From Ganoderma boninense (Eukaryota > Basidiomycota > Agaricomycetes > Polyporales > Polyporaceae), in assembly GCA_002900995.3 (NCBI GenBank), contig CM035307.1, positions 2,418,001 to 2,482,000 of the forward strand: a stretch of DNA of 64,000 nucleotides. The letters are read 5' to 3'. Positions 35,503-46,741 of this stretch are shown here, piece by piece. The translations under genes and the position numbers were made by a program. Below the pieces are notes generated by a model that ran no database searches, was not told the DNA's origin, and saw only the letters and a program-made list of their open reading frames with translations. Position 1 is the first letter of the stretch. Each line of letters starts with the position of its first letter.

Positions 35503-37010
35503 TCACCAGCCCAGCTGCTCGTACGTCCATCCCCAGACCTTTCCAAACTCGTTCGCATAGTTGCAGAGCCTCTGGTTCCGGTCGAGTCCACTGATGCGCT
35601 TCACATCCTCGGGATCAAGGGTTGGCAACTTAAAAAGGTACATAGTTGAGCCGACAACAACGACCGGGAGGTACAGGGAGACCATCACTCACGGTAATGT
35701 TGTCTTTCTGGCGCTGCGGATCGGAGCTCCTGGGTACGACGGCGACACCGCGTGCAATGTGCCACGCGAGGATGACTTGGACTGGAGAGGCCTTGTACTT
35801 GCTGGCAAGCTCGAGAATCGTGGGGTCATTGCGGACCGTAGCGTACCCTGAAACAGCTACCGTTAACTGGTCCCGCCCCTTGAAAGGTTCAGGACTGCAA
35901 ATCGACACACCAGTCGGGGTGTAAGCTGTCAAAACTATGCCCTTCTTGTCGCAATAATCCTTCAAGTCTTGTTGGATCAGGTACGGGTGCATTCTGCAAC
36001 CGGTAAGATCGCTTTAAGCAAAGAATCCATGTGCATCAGATGAGCATGACATACTCGACTTCGTTGACGGCTGGGACGACCTTGGCTGTCTCGAAGAGCT
36101 TTTCAAGACTGCAGGACATTACGAGCGGATACTACAATTTTGTAACGGAAATGACATACTTCTTGACAGAGAAATTGCTGACACCGATGGCTTTGGCTCT
36201 CCCGCTTTTGTATATCTTCTCCATGCGTGTCCATGTTTCATTGAAGAGGGGAGTGTCGTACGTTATAAGCTGACCGTCTTTGTCAAACGGGTCAATGCTG
36301 TCCACTGCAACATAGGTTGATATCCATATCGAACGACTGCTGTATGGGGACTCACCAGCAAACTTCCCGGCCTGCGGCCAATGCATTAACCACTGCAAAT
36401 AGAATTAGCACGTTTGTTTGAAATAAACGTAAAATGCGACGAAGTCAACCAGGTCAACGTAGTCAGTATCCAAATTCTTCAGGCTGTCTTCGAAGTATTC
36501 CTCGACGAAAGGTCCATGGTGCTGATGGCTGCATGATCCGGAATGAATACATGTCCTATTCGCCTGGGTTGATTGACCTGGATAAAATAGCTTACTGCAA
36601 CTTAGTTGTGATCCATATCTGGTCGCGTGGAAGGCCCGACTTCTTGATGGCTTCTCCGGTCGCCCTCTCTGTACCTAGCATCAAGTCAGAATACGATTTC
36701 AAAGGAGGTTGTCGTATTTCAACATACCATATGCCCAGGCAGTATCAATTAGACGATAACCAGACTATAATGCACGTTCTGTGACCTTCTGGTATAATGG
36801 CCACAAGCACATGAAAATGACATTACCTGTAGAGCGGGCACCATGAACTGCCATGCATTTTGGCGAGCTTCTTGAGTAGTCCCTCCCCATCCGCCGAGCC
36901 CTCATAGAAAACCCTTCTGCACAAATCCGAATAAAAATCCATACTATTCACATACCGACAGCAGGCATCAGCGCGCCAGTGTTCAGTTTGAAACGCGGGA
37001 CTTCGGACAT
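35503..37010 (-). CDS. Aldo-keto reductase
   Basis: An NADPH-dependent carbonyl reductase of the TIM-barrel AKR superfamily; the substrate cannot be told. The start is MSEVPRFKLNTGALMPAVG at 37010. Short exons give SGYRLIDTAWAYG and GTERATGEAIKKSGLPRDQ, then QIWITTKL, LWLMHWPQAGKFAG, GRAKAIGVSNFSVKK and VPAVNEVEMHPYLIQQDL. The catalytic tetrad is visible: Asp in LIDTA, Tyr in AYG, Lys in TTKL, His in MHWP. The cofactor loop AWHIARGVAVVPRSSDPQR is present. It ends EFGKVWGWTYEQLGW with a stop at 35503. About eight introns are needed, and those between 36420 and 36800 are the least certain. Confidence 0.85.
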
Positions 37011-37378
37011 GGCCAGCACTTGAAGGATCGTGCGGCAAGACGGTGGCGCAAGTGCAGATCATATAGTATCTGGCAAAATAGCTCACGACATCGAATGTAT
37101 TGATTTTGCTATTCGTCTTACCAAGCACATTCAAACCCGCGCACTCAAACCAGGGGTGACTCTATGGTTAGAGATGTTGCTGACTTGGCAGAATCATGGG
37201 ACGGGGCTCGATACGGGAAGGGCGCGGCAGTAAACCCACGAATGATATGAATAGCACGCACACAGGTGGTGTTGTGGCATGGACACTGTGCGCATGACTG
37301 GGGCGTGGACAATGGAAGTTGGGACGATCGCGTTCACATCCAGGAGCACCGGCGAGACAGCAGCCATTGCGTAGCCAT

Positions 37379-38129
37379 CTAGTCCTCCTCTTCATCGTCG
37401 AACCATCGCTCTTCTGCGTCCCTGTCCAAATCCTCATCCAAATCATCGTTCCAGTCCACCTTGTCGTAGTCTATCGACTAGGGAATGCAGAAGTTCCCAT
37501 ACGAACTAAGCAGGAAGACGACGAAGACATACCTCGAGGAAACCGTATATGAAACGCTCCTTCACGTCTCTGAGGAACCACTCCTCGTTTTCAGCGGGCG
37601 ATGGCTCCGGAATGGGTTCCAGATCGTCTTCGTCTTCGTCGCTCTCCTCATCCTCTTCCGGCAGAGACTCGATGTATTCTGCGCGTTGTCGCCGGACCGT
37701 CCTCACCCGTTCAGACTCGCGTTCCTCCTCGTAATCTCCAAGCAGTTCTCCTAGTTTCCCCACCCGCTGTCGAGTAGAGCCTCCCAGAAACTCTTTATCG
37801 ACCCACTCCTTCTCTGCCTTTGCCTGGTCCGTTCCGGGTCGCTCCCTCCCTTCCCACAGTGCGGGCCATGTAGACTTCGCGTCTACGAGAGAAAGTTCAG
37901 GGGGTCTTGTTTGCGCGTACTTGAGCCTCCGGCTTCGTATCTCCGGAACGACCGTCCGCTCCTTGGGTGAGGTGTTTGCGGAGAAGAGCACGAGTAGATG
38001 AGGGGGAAGCTCTCGAACGTGCTTGCGAAGGAACTCAACCGGAGCGGTTTTAGGCGAGGGCTGATAGTCCTGGGGCAACGCAAGATACGACAATATTGGT
38101 GAGCCGTCGAAGTCAGTCGCGGCAGACAT
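37379..38129 (-). CDS. CCDC97-like protein
   Basis: The start is MSAATDFDGSPILSYLALP at 38129, followed by one long exon and, after a single intron (GTATGTC..TAG, about 37530-37480), a short last exon SIDYDKVDWNDDLDEDLD with a TAG at 37379-37381. The layout fits the CCDC97 C-terminal domain family: a helical N-terminal part (FLRKHVRELPPHLLVLFS), a charged middle with DYEEERESERVRTVRRQR and an acidic run, then NEEWFLRDVKERFIYGFLE and the closing acidic motif. Human CCDC97 is reported with SF3b and spliceosome complexes; that role here is by family only. It is divergent from the hydrolase gene, with 262 bp between them. Confidence 0.75.
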
Positions 38130-38391
38130 GGCGGGCGCAAGGGAGGAGTGAATTGGTGTGAACTTGAAGGGGAGACGTGGGCACGACGCTTGCACGGCGT
38201 CACCATGATCCTCTCACAGACGCCGGACAATCTGGGGCACGTGGCGTCGGGTATAGGCGGCGCTTCCTGGAATGGGAATTCCCGCCGCCTGCCGCCTGCG
38301 TCGTTGCTCCCATCACGCTGCCCTCACTGCCACACTTTTGAGGCACGATCTCCTCGTGGTCTTCAGTCCGTGGTTATGCTCTCTCTCCATC

Positions 38392-40515
38392 ATGCCCAAT
38401 CCCAGTGACACCCAGGCAGCAGCGCCGAATACTGCCCAGACTATCCCTCAGACGACCACTGACCCGACCGATCTTGTGCTATTGATCTTCATCCATGGGT
38501 ACGCCCCTTATTGCATCATGCGATCGTTCAACGATGCGACAACTCCGGCACCAGCTTCAAAGGGACAGATTCGACGTTTGGCGAGTTCCCACAACGCCTG
38601 CAACACATCTTGTCAGAAAGCATCGACAACACTGTCGTAGAGAGCGTCGTCTTCCCTGCCTACGAGGTATGGTTAGTGCTTGCCGAGACATGCCTATCAA
38701 TTGACATTCCCTCACGCTTCACAGACTAAGGGCGAGCTCGTACGCACCGTCTTCCGTCTGGTGCACTCAACTATTTAGGTAGACCACAACAGAATGCAGC
38801 CGTCGTCAGGTTCGCCGACTGGCTCACTGACTTGACCGTCAAGCGTGAGGTCGCCAATGGCGGAGCAGGGAAGGCCAAGGTGGTCCTATGTGGTCACAGG
38901 TGCGCCAGCATCCTTCTTCGCGCCACCTCTGAATATCGAATCCTGATTGCCTGAGTAGTATGGGTGGACTCCTCGCCGCCGATGCCCTCCTGGAGTTCGT
39001 CCGTACACGCCCCGACAAGCGCGCCCCTCTCTGGCCCAAGATCGTTGCGTGTATAGCGTACGATACCCCCGTAAGCTCATCATATCCCACATATTCGCTC
39101 TGGTCGCCCAATTCCCTTCCGTAGTATCTTGGCCTCCATCCCGGTGTCGTAAAGAACAGCGCTAACCAAGCTGCGCAATACGCTCGTACGGCCCAAAACG
39201 TTTTAAACTCTTTCAAGACCTGGCGCTCCAAGACTCCATCTGGAGCTGCTGCTGCTGCGGCCGGAGGTGCGGCGGTGGGAGCAGCAGCTATCGCGGCGGC
39301 CCCCGCCCCCATAGATACAAACGCGTCTTCCGATACTCCGAAGGAGGGGGACGAAGCCCCTAAGTCGCCCACAACACTCAAGACACCGACAGCTGAGTCT
39401 TCAGAAGGGGCGACAGTGACGTCCCTCTGGCAGAAATGGGCCGCTCCCGCTGCCCTCGCCATCGGAGGTGCGGTTTTGGCTGGAACGGCCGCGGGCGCTT
39501 ATTACAAGCGCGAGGAGATCGGCGTCGGGTATACGTGGGTTACAGACCATCTCAAGTACGTCGGGAACCTCTGGAGCAAGGACGAATTGGAAGCACGGCT
39601 CAACCGACTGTTGGAGCTTGAGTCGCGCATGGGCGTGCTGTTTCAGACGTGAGTGTCTCTCAACATGAACACATGTATCCGATGAACCGATGCTCACACC
39701 ACGAACGCGTTGGATGCAGGTTCTTCACCAACATCCCTGCCAGCCCCCCAGCATACCCGAATGACCGTACATTCATTGTTTTGCCACATCGTAATAGCCC
39801 CATGGCCACGCACTTCGCGCCGAACCGCAACACGCTTGCCTCGGATGAGATCCAGGCACACACAGGCATGTTCGACACAAAGACAAATGACGGGTACTAC
39901 GAGCTCGGGCTCATGACCGCCAAGCTCATCCGCGAGGCTGTCTTCAATGCCAGGAGGGCCGAGGCGAACGCGCAGATTCCTCAACCTCCACGAGGCGCGC
40001 GAATGCAATCGCAAACACTTCCTCAACAGCCAAATGCCGTGAAAGCGGCGGATCCGGAGTCTGTCGCATCACGGCAGCCTGCGCCAACTTCACTTGCAGG
40101 TCCGCTTGCTGCCGCAGGGGGCGTGGCTGTCGCGGCAACCACTGTTGCTGCTGCTACCGCTGCATCCGTTGTCCCCTCAGCCCCAGCTGCTCCATCATCT
40201 GCCGCAGCGGATGATGAAGATGAAGAGGAGGATGACGACGACGATGAGGAGGAGGAGTCTGAAGAGGAGGAGGAACACATCCCTGTCATGGAGAAACCGC
40301 ACGTCATGGTCGAGAAGGCGGACGCTGCTCAAGATGTTTCCGCGCCCAAGGCTGAGGAGGAGGAGGAAGATGACGAGGATGGTGAAGAGGACGACGAGGA
40401 GGAGGATGACGATGACGACGAAGAGGAGGAGGATGATGATGACGACGATGACGAGGAGGAGGACGAAGATGACGACGAGGAAGAAGAGGCTGAGGCGCAG
40501 CCAGCAAAGAAGTGA
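38392..40515 (+). CDS. Alpha/beta hydrolase (serine lipase/esterase type) with long acidic tail
   Basis: The start is MPNPSDTQAAAPNTAQT at 38392. The fold begins LVLLIFIHGFKG. The nucleophile elbow is CGHSMGGLLAADAL, with an intron inside the Ser codon (about 38899-38959), and then IACIAYDTPYLGLHPGVVK. A possible membrane or amphipathic segment (APAALAIGGAVLAGTAAGAYY) follows an Ala-rich stretch, then FFTNIPASPP and FIVLPHRNSP. The last 100 or so residues (about 40210-40500) are almost entirely Asp and Glu, closing EAQPAKK. The family resembles DUF676-type hydrolases that act on lipids. The acidic tail is unusual for an enzyme and may bind basic partners. The catalytic Asp and His were not assigned with certainty. 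Confidence 0.8.
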
Positions 40516-40633
40516 AAACTGATCTCGACACTATAGACGGTGGACACAGGGTTTTGTGTACCAAGGAACGTTGTACTAGCCTGTATTGTATACGTGCATC
40601 GCACTGTGCTGTAAAAGTACATCAACATGCTAT

Positions 40634-41438
40634 CTACCTAGCAAGGTGCTTGAGCGAGAGGCGCATCGCGTATGCGTCTTCTCCGTCGGCATCTACGCAC
40701 CGTCGTGATCTTAGCTGGCAAGAAAGACGAGGAATGGGGCAGACTTACAGTAGCCCTTTTCGATGTCCTTGACAGTGAATCCAAGAGTGTCGCGGTAGAG
40801 ACCGAGAGCAGCTCGATTTGATTTTCGAACGTGCAGCGAAACATACGCGGCCTTGTACACGGTGGCCATGGCTTCCTCTATATCCCATGGTCAGAACGGC
40901 TCACGCGTGGGTAGCCTGAAAAGATGGGATGCAGGAAAGGGCGTAGAAGGACGGGGGTGAGGAAGGAAAAAATGCTCACGAGACTGAATCATGAGCCGCT
41001 TTGCGAGGCCCAAACGACGATACGAGCGCAAGACCGATATAGATGTGACATGTCCATGGGGCTCGTCTCCTTCCGGAACATCCTCCTCCCTGTCGTGCCA
41101 ATTAGGCACCACACGCGGAGCCGCAGCAGAGCACTCACATCTTCGCCAAAATGTACCCGACGATCTTGCCCTCATCCTCTGCGACGTACGAGAGTTGCGG
41201 CCATGTTAGGGAGTGGTACATATCTGAACAGTGCACGGGATTAGACCACGTTAGGGGTTCGGGATGGATCGCTGTGAAGGTAGGGCGGACATACAGTACT
41301 TCAGCGTGTAGTTTTCGGGGAGGTTGTGCAGGTTGCATGCCTGCATGCCCATGAGGTCATCTACCTCACTCCTGTCAGCGGTTGTTCGTCTTCAAATTTG
41401 GCCTCCTTACCTACCCGGGCTGGCCTGATGTTTACCAT
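40634..41438 (-). CDS. ARD1: N-terminal acetyltransferase A catalytic subunit (Naa10/Ard1)
   Basis: Naa10 with its partner Naa15 acetylates Ser, Ala, Thr and similar N-termini of nascent proteins at the ribosome. The start is MVNIRPAR at 41438, then [17 protein letters not shown] and [16 protein letters not shown]. The GNAT acetyl-CoA loop follows as [19 protein letters not shown], then [18 protein letters not shown] and [16 protein letters not shown]. The last intron (GTAAGTC..GTAG, about 40750-40700) joins GYY to [16 protein letters not shown], ending at TAG 40634-40636. The protein stops soon after the GNAT fold, without the long tail of the animal protein. Confidence 0.9.
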
Positions 41439-41999
41439 AGCGAGATGGAGAGAAAGCAAGTAGGGGCAGGAGGTTGTGGTCAACACGAAGTCCGCGCGGC
41501 CGCGGATGCACGGGGGTATAAGCGCCCATAAAGTCCGCGCGTTGCGAACTTTGTCAAGAAGGGAACTATCAAGCAGACAGCAGAGACAAGCAGGACTAAG
41601 ATAGTTTGAAACAATGGCATTGTAGACACTTTACACGATTCTAGACAACACGACTAGCGATGGGCTGGAGTTACATGATGATACACTTGTGCGCAACAGG
41701 AGAGACGTCAAGGTTTGCCAGTGGCCATGGGATTCGGAATAGAGGAAAACTACACACAATAGGGCTGGAGTGTGAAAATCCACATTGTGTCATGCGATGA
41801 GGGAGAGGGAGAGCAAGAGTCGCTATTGATATCAAACCGGACGAAAACATTTAAGTTACCAGGAGCGGGACCGCCAGCAGACTCCAGGTTGGCGAGCTGA
41901 GGGACAAAGCCTACGAGCGCGAATTGCTAGGGAACGGTGCGACGAGGAACGGAACAATGCTGAGAAGGGGCTGGGAGATTCAGAGGAGCTTTTGCCACC
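41439..41999. other. Intergenic stretch, nothing recognised
   Basis: About 560 bp between the start of the Naa10 gene and the end of the GRR1-like gene. No open frame with family features and no notable repeat. Confidence 0.5.
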
Positions 42000-44886
42000 T
42001 CAATGTCCATGTGGATCTGCGTCGCGACCGCCCGCCAAACCTGCAGCTCCATCTGGGGCGTTGCCTCCAGAACCGCGCCCTGTGAAGAACGTCTCCGCTG
42101 CCGCGAACGTGCTGCGCAACGTCCGCTTCACGCTCCTTCCTCGCGCGTCCCCCTCCAACAGAGATGTGCCTGCGAGCGCAGAGTGCACCGACTCCTGCAG
42201 CTCGCGTGTGGTGGGCGAGGGAGGCGACGCTTCGCGCAGGACGGAGAACCCGATGGCGCCGTCAGGCCGCAGGTAAGAGTTGGATGCATCGTGGAGGACA
42301 GGGCCGTGGTCCTGGATGATCTCGATACGGGGATCGTGTTCATGCAAGCGGAAGACGCGCTGAGGGGCACTGAAAACTTCTGTCGCAGCCATGCCGATGC
42401 TCGAATGTGGTGGTAAAGTTGTGGCATGGCGTGTGGGGCTGGACGACGCGCTTGGGTATGAGGACTCAATCACTGGCTCGCGTCGCGCATGACCTTGGAC
42501 GAGAATCGTGCTCGGCCCAGGGCCAGAGCCTCGTCCGTGGCCGATCTCTGCGTAGACGAGGTCAGGGGTCATAACTCCGTTCCGCGCTGACCCGGGAGGA
42601 TGGTCTGCGTATGTGCGAAAAAAGGCCGTTCCGGTCGAGTGGTTTGTCCCTGCGCTGCGATTAGAAGCCGCTTCACTAGGCGTTGGAGACGTCGATTGTT
42701 CGACAATGGGCTGCTGACCAAACCCACGCCGAGTGCGTGTAATGGTGGTGTTCAGCCAAGGCGGCGCATTCGCAGATTGAGCGCGGGGCTGGGCGCGGGG
42801 TGTGGGATTACGTCTTATTTCTCGCGTCATCATGAGCTCCCGGCTGATGGGAGGGTAGAATGTCCGGCTAGAAGATTCTTCTAGAGGGATTGGCGTTCGT
42901 TCGGGCAGTCGAGGAGTGCTTTGCAGGTCGCCGTGCTCTGGCGACACCACCTCGTCAGACCCAGCCTCATCATCGTCATCGTCCTCGTCCAGGATATCAG
43001 GATCAGGATCTCGAGATCGGGAAGAGTGGTAGCGGTCATGTGCCTCATCTTCGAAGTCGTCGTCGTAATCTGTATCATTTGAGGTGGCCAGCTCGTTGGT
43101 AATAGACGCGAAAAGGTCTGCAAGGAAGTCCCGAAGTTCCGCTACACCCTTGCCAGAGTAGACGCAGAACGCTGCTCTTTGTGTAGTGTTGAAGTCCTAA
43201 TTTCATGCGAGTGAGTTTTTTTATTTATTTGAGAAGGATGAGCACGATGGACCACTCACCGAAGGCGGTGGGCGGCAGAATTGCTGTAATTCGGCGCGAC
43301 GGAAGGCGGGGATACCCGTAAGGCTAAGATGAGTTAGCTTCGGTAGCTTTTGTAACAGGAAGTGGATGGCCATGACGGATATCTGGTCGCAGTACGATAA
43401 ATGGATACGTTCTAGTGTCGCGTGCCGTTCCCCAAGAGCTTGAATGGCCTGATCCGTGAGGTTGTTGACACGGACAAGGCCGATACGACGCAGCTTCTGC
43501 AAGGTAGACAGCTCGAAGACGGACATGTCGGTAAGCTGCAAACAATCTTCACGGAAGGCACGCGTCAAACATGTGTGGCAAACTGTGACAAGTGGTGGCG
43601 CACTCACTGGCAAGGTCGATGTAACGCAATCGCGTGCAGGACCTCACAAGGCTGTTGATAGACCTATCCGTGATTGCTTGTGCATGGCCGAGATGAAGAT
43701 AGTGTAGGCCCTTGCCCAGCTTGCAAATGCTCTCCACAGCACTATCCGTGAGTTGAGAACATTTGGCTAGTACGAGATTACGGATCTTCGGAGCAACCGA
43801 GACGATGCCCTCAATCGCTTCGTCGGTGATTTGGGAACAAGCCGTGAGGTCGAGCATCCGAAGTTGTTCGAATAGCTGCGAAACGCGCAAAGGGGGGAGC
43901 TCGTTTGCCGGTAAGGGGGCCGAGGGAAAGGGGTTCGACGTAGGGGGGAAGATGTCGCGTTTGGGCGAGGCCGGGAAAGCGGCATCCGTGAGCTCGATGC
44001 AGTGCGAGAGCCTCATCTCCCGCATTTGCACAGAATACGTCCATAAATCCCGAACGGCGGTGTTGGTGATATTTTTGCAGTTGTTGAGATCGATCTCGAG
44101 CAGGAGGGGGCACGAACGCGCCAGGGCGGAGATAGACGGGTCCGTTACATGCTCGACGTTGCTGAGCTTGACACGGCGTAGGAGGGGGCAGTTGGCGGCG
44201 AGGGCGAAGACGGACTTATCTGTCAGCTTCTTGCAGCCAGTTAGGTTTATTCCCTGCAAGCGCTTTGCGGACGACGCGAGGGCCACGATGGACTTGTCCC
44301 GAACCTCGGATACTCCGGTAAGGTCGAGGGCCACGAGGCTAGGACAGTGGGGAAGGACGCGCATGAGGCCCTCGTCGGACAAAGAGGTGCAGTTGATGAG
44401 AGTAAGGCGCTCCAAACGGACGCATTGTGCGAGGCGGGAGAATAGGGTATCGGTAAGGTCGTTACCGATGCAGAGGAAGTTGAGCCTGCGAATGAATTGC
44501 GCATACACGAAGGTGGAGTCGTCCCTGGATAGGACACGCATCATCTTGACAAGGGTATGTAGCTTGGAAAAGCTGGGCCGATACCAGAGGAGCTCAACGG
44601 AACACTCGCACCATGCTCGGGACACGAGGAGGGCATGGTAGAGATCGCGTGAAGAATGGAGGTGCCTGAGTATGTGGATGAGGATTTCTGGCGGTAGACG
44701 ATCTGCCTGCGATGGTAGGGTCTTGAGAGGGAGCGAACCTCGACGAGAGCACCACTGGGCAGGAGTTATGAGGGCGGTGTCCGAGTCTGTGTCGCGGTAG
44801 AAGGCGGACTGGTGGTGGTTGAACTCGTCCTCTTCGTCTTCTGAGAGGGACGTATTGGACTGTGAGGGAGAATGGCTGGAGTACAT
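42000..44886 (-). CDS. GRR1: F-box/leucine-rich-repeat protein Grr1 (SCF ubiquitin ligase subunit)
   Basis: The start is MYSSHSPSQSNTSLSEDEED at 44886. The F-box (DRLPPEILIHILRHL, then LVSRAWCECS) binds Skp1. It is followed by more than ten leucine-rich repeats of the Cys-containing kind, such as LERLTLINCTSLSDEGLM, LQGINLTGCKKLTDKSVF and LRMLDLTACSQITDEAIE. The LRR solenoid binds phosphorylated targets; in yeast these include G1 cyclins and regulators of glucose sensing. A short intron lies near 43600 and another near 43230. The C-terminal third (42950-42000) is Ser/Thr/Pro-rich and disordered, with an acidic DDDDDEAGSDE stretch. It ends at 42000. The length and fold match fungal GrrA. Confidence 0.9.
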
Positions 44887-45069
44887 GGCCGGAGAAGGGC
44901 CTGCGAGGAGCGGTGGATGGGGACCGGGTCTGAGTCTGTTGCAGTTGGGCGAGTTGCAGTGGTGATTGCTGCACGTGGCCCGACCGCCTTGTATTCAGCT
45001 TACGTCAGAGTGCAGACGACGTGCCCGTGTCGGGAAAGGCTGCAGCAGCGTCCGCGGTCCGCGCTGGCC

Positions 45070-45846
45070 ATGCAAACTCTAAGTGAGGGCCTTCGCAGTC
45101 TGTCCGAGGCTCAGTCTGACCTGTCTCCGCCTCCCGCTGCCATCGTCATCACTGTGCCCTCATCTCCCGACGACGGCCAAAATGTACGCCCACACATCCT
45201 CCGGACTCCCCCCCTGCGTGCCTTTGAGTTGCCCGCCCCATCAGATATCACACCTCGTCCCCGTGCCCTGTTCGATTCGGACAATTTAAGCCCTCCGCTC
45301 ACCTTCACGAGCCAGTCCACCAACACATCCATGGCTCCATTCGAACAACAACTCGCTGCAGCGGGCTTGCCACCTCCAGGTGCTGAACATTTCGATGCTC
45401 GAAGAGCCCTCTGGTGGGCCCCAGGTTCCGACCCTCCCAGCCCCACAGAACCCAACCCATCGCGCGGGAGACTGGAGACCCTTCTCGCAGAACCTGCTGC
45501 ATTGGAAGACGACAGGGTGTGGGATGCCGGTCTCGACAGAGTGTGGCGTGGCTTGACGGGCGGCGCAAAGCTTAAGCATCGCCTGCCTTTGGCACTTGTT
45601 GTATGTTCTTGACCTTGCCTCCCGATGCACTCATCGATTGACCCTCCGCTCCACAAGATTAAAATCTTACAAGCAGGATGGATTCGCGAAGGAACGTGGC
45701 CCAGAGGCGCGGTCGCTCCAGAGTCCGACGGCGACGTCCTCGTTCCCGAGGCCAAGGCGACGGTTTCGCCATTATCCGCGGCCACACAAAGCTTTACGCC
45801 AGAAGATAGAGCGACAACGGAGGTCGACATTGTAGGGAAAGCATGA
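45070..45846 (+). CDS. Protein of unknown function, Pro-rich with conserved-looking core
   Basis: The start is MQTLSEGLRSLSEAQSDLSP at 45070, 183 bp from the divergent GRR1-like start. One intron (GTATGTTC..CACAAG, about 45600-45657) joins LPLALV to IKILQAGWIREGTWPRG. The first 100 residues are Pro/Ser-rich and disordered. A compact core follows (FEQQLAAAGLPPPGAEHFD, RRALWWAPGSDPP, DDRVWDAGLDRVWRGLTGG), then a short tail ending DIVGKA with a TGA at 45844-45846. Codon use and the clean splice suggest a real gene. I do not recognise a domain. Confidence 0.65.
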
Positions 45847-46110
45847 TGGGTTGGTTCAGATCGCATTGCTCGAATCTTCAATTTCATTGTATAGTAGACG
45901 CACTGACTTTGCACCATGTAATGGAGTGATTGAACGACGTTCTCTCGTCCGGTGAGGAGAGTAAATCCGTAGAATACAGGTTGGATACAATGCATGCAAT
46001 ACGTGGCAGGTGAGGACATGGAAGATTGGCGCGATCTTGGCCGAAAAGTATATTGGCACGCACGCAATGGACGGAATATTCAATAGGTGAGGATGACGGT
46101 AGGCGCGTCG

Positions 46111-46574
46111 CTATGTCCGGGATGGTGGAGAAACCTGCCACAGAATACGATCAGATGTGTTTGCCAGACTGTACGTCGAGGACAGCTACATACTAGGATG
46201 ACACCGTCTCCTCTGACAAACAGCATCTCCATTTTGCGCTTTGCAACCTTGCGGACCATGTGTCATTTCGAAAACTTGGTGCCTGCGAATGCTCAGGCTC
46301 ACATTTACAGTAGAATGACCTTCCGGGGCGCCTTCAACCGGGTCCACAATCATGATAGTCTCCTCTACGTCGCTTAGGATCAGGTTCATATGACCATCGT
46401 ATGCCTGGTGAAGAAAGCATTCAGTTGGACGCAAGAGGATCTTGAGCGCGCAAGACCGACATGCAAGACGCCTGTAAGTTCGCGATCGCCGCGAAGCTTT
46501 ACAAATACACGTTCACTGAGAGACAGACGGATGAGGTCAAAAGGTTCTTGGATCCCGTTGGAGGAGGAGTCCAT
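46111..46574 (-). CDS. LSM3: U6 snRNA-associated Sm-like protein LSm3
   Basis: A small Sm-fold protein, part of the LSm2-8 ring on U6 snRNA and the LSm1-7 ring of mRNA decay. The start is MDSSSNGIQEPFDLIRLSLS at 46574, then ERVFVKLRGDRELTGVLH. After an intron with an unusual GTCGGT donor comes AYDGHMNLILSDVEET and MIVDPVEG (Sm1 motif). The Sm2 motif is MLFVRGDGVILVSPPSR, split by an intron between L and V, with TAG at 46111-46113. A middle exon near 46290-46230 bridges the two. The gene is easily missed because its exons are very short. It is divergent from U1-C, only 167 bp away. Confidence 0.85.
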
Positions 46575-46741
46575 GTCGTTGTAGCGAAGAGCAGAGCACA
46601 ACGCTCAAGCTTCAAGCCGCAGGACTCGAGACCGAGACGCGAGACCTCACGTGCTCAGCGTTGGAACTCCGATGAAAACGCGGCTGTATAAGCGCGCACT
46701 TCCTCTGCCACTCGCCGTGAACACCGTCCACGCTCGCCGTC
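46575..46741. promoter_or_regulatory. Shared promoter of LSM3 and U1-C genes, with TATA-like box
   Basis: These 167 bp are all that separates the two start codons. A TATAAG at 46687-46692 (plus strand) lies 55 bp before the U1-C ATG. No TATA box is seen towards LSM3. Both products are core RNA-splicing proteins, so joint control from this short region is plausible. Confidence 0.5.

Noticed and set aside
40023..40628. Long minus-strand and other-frame open readings of Ser, Arg or His repeats.
   Set aside because: They are shadows of the Asp/Glu-coding repeat of the hydrolase gene on the plus strand.
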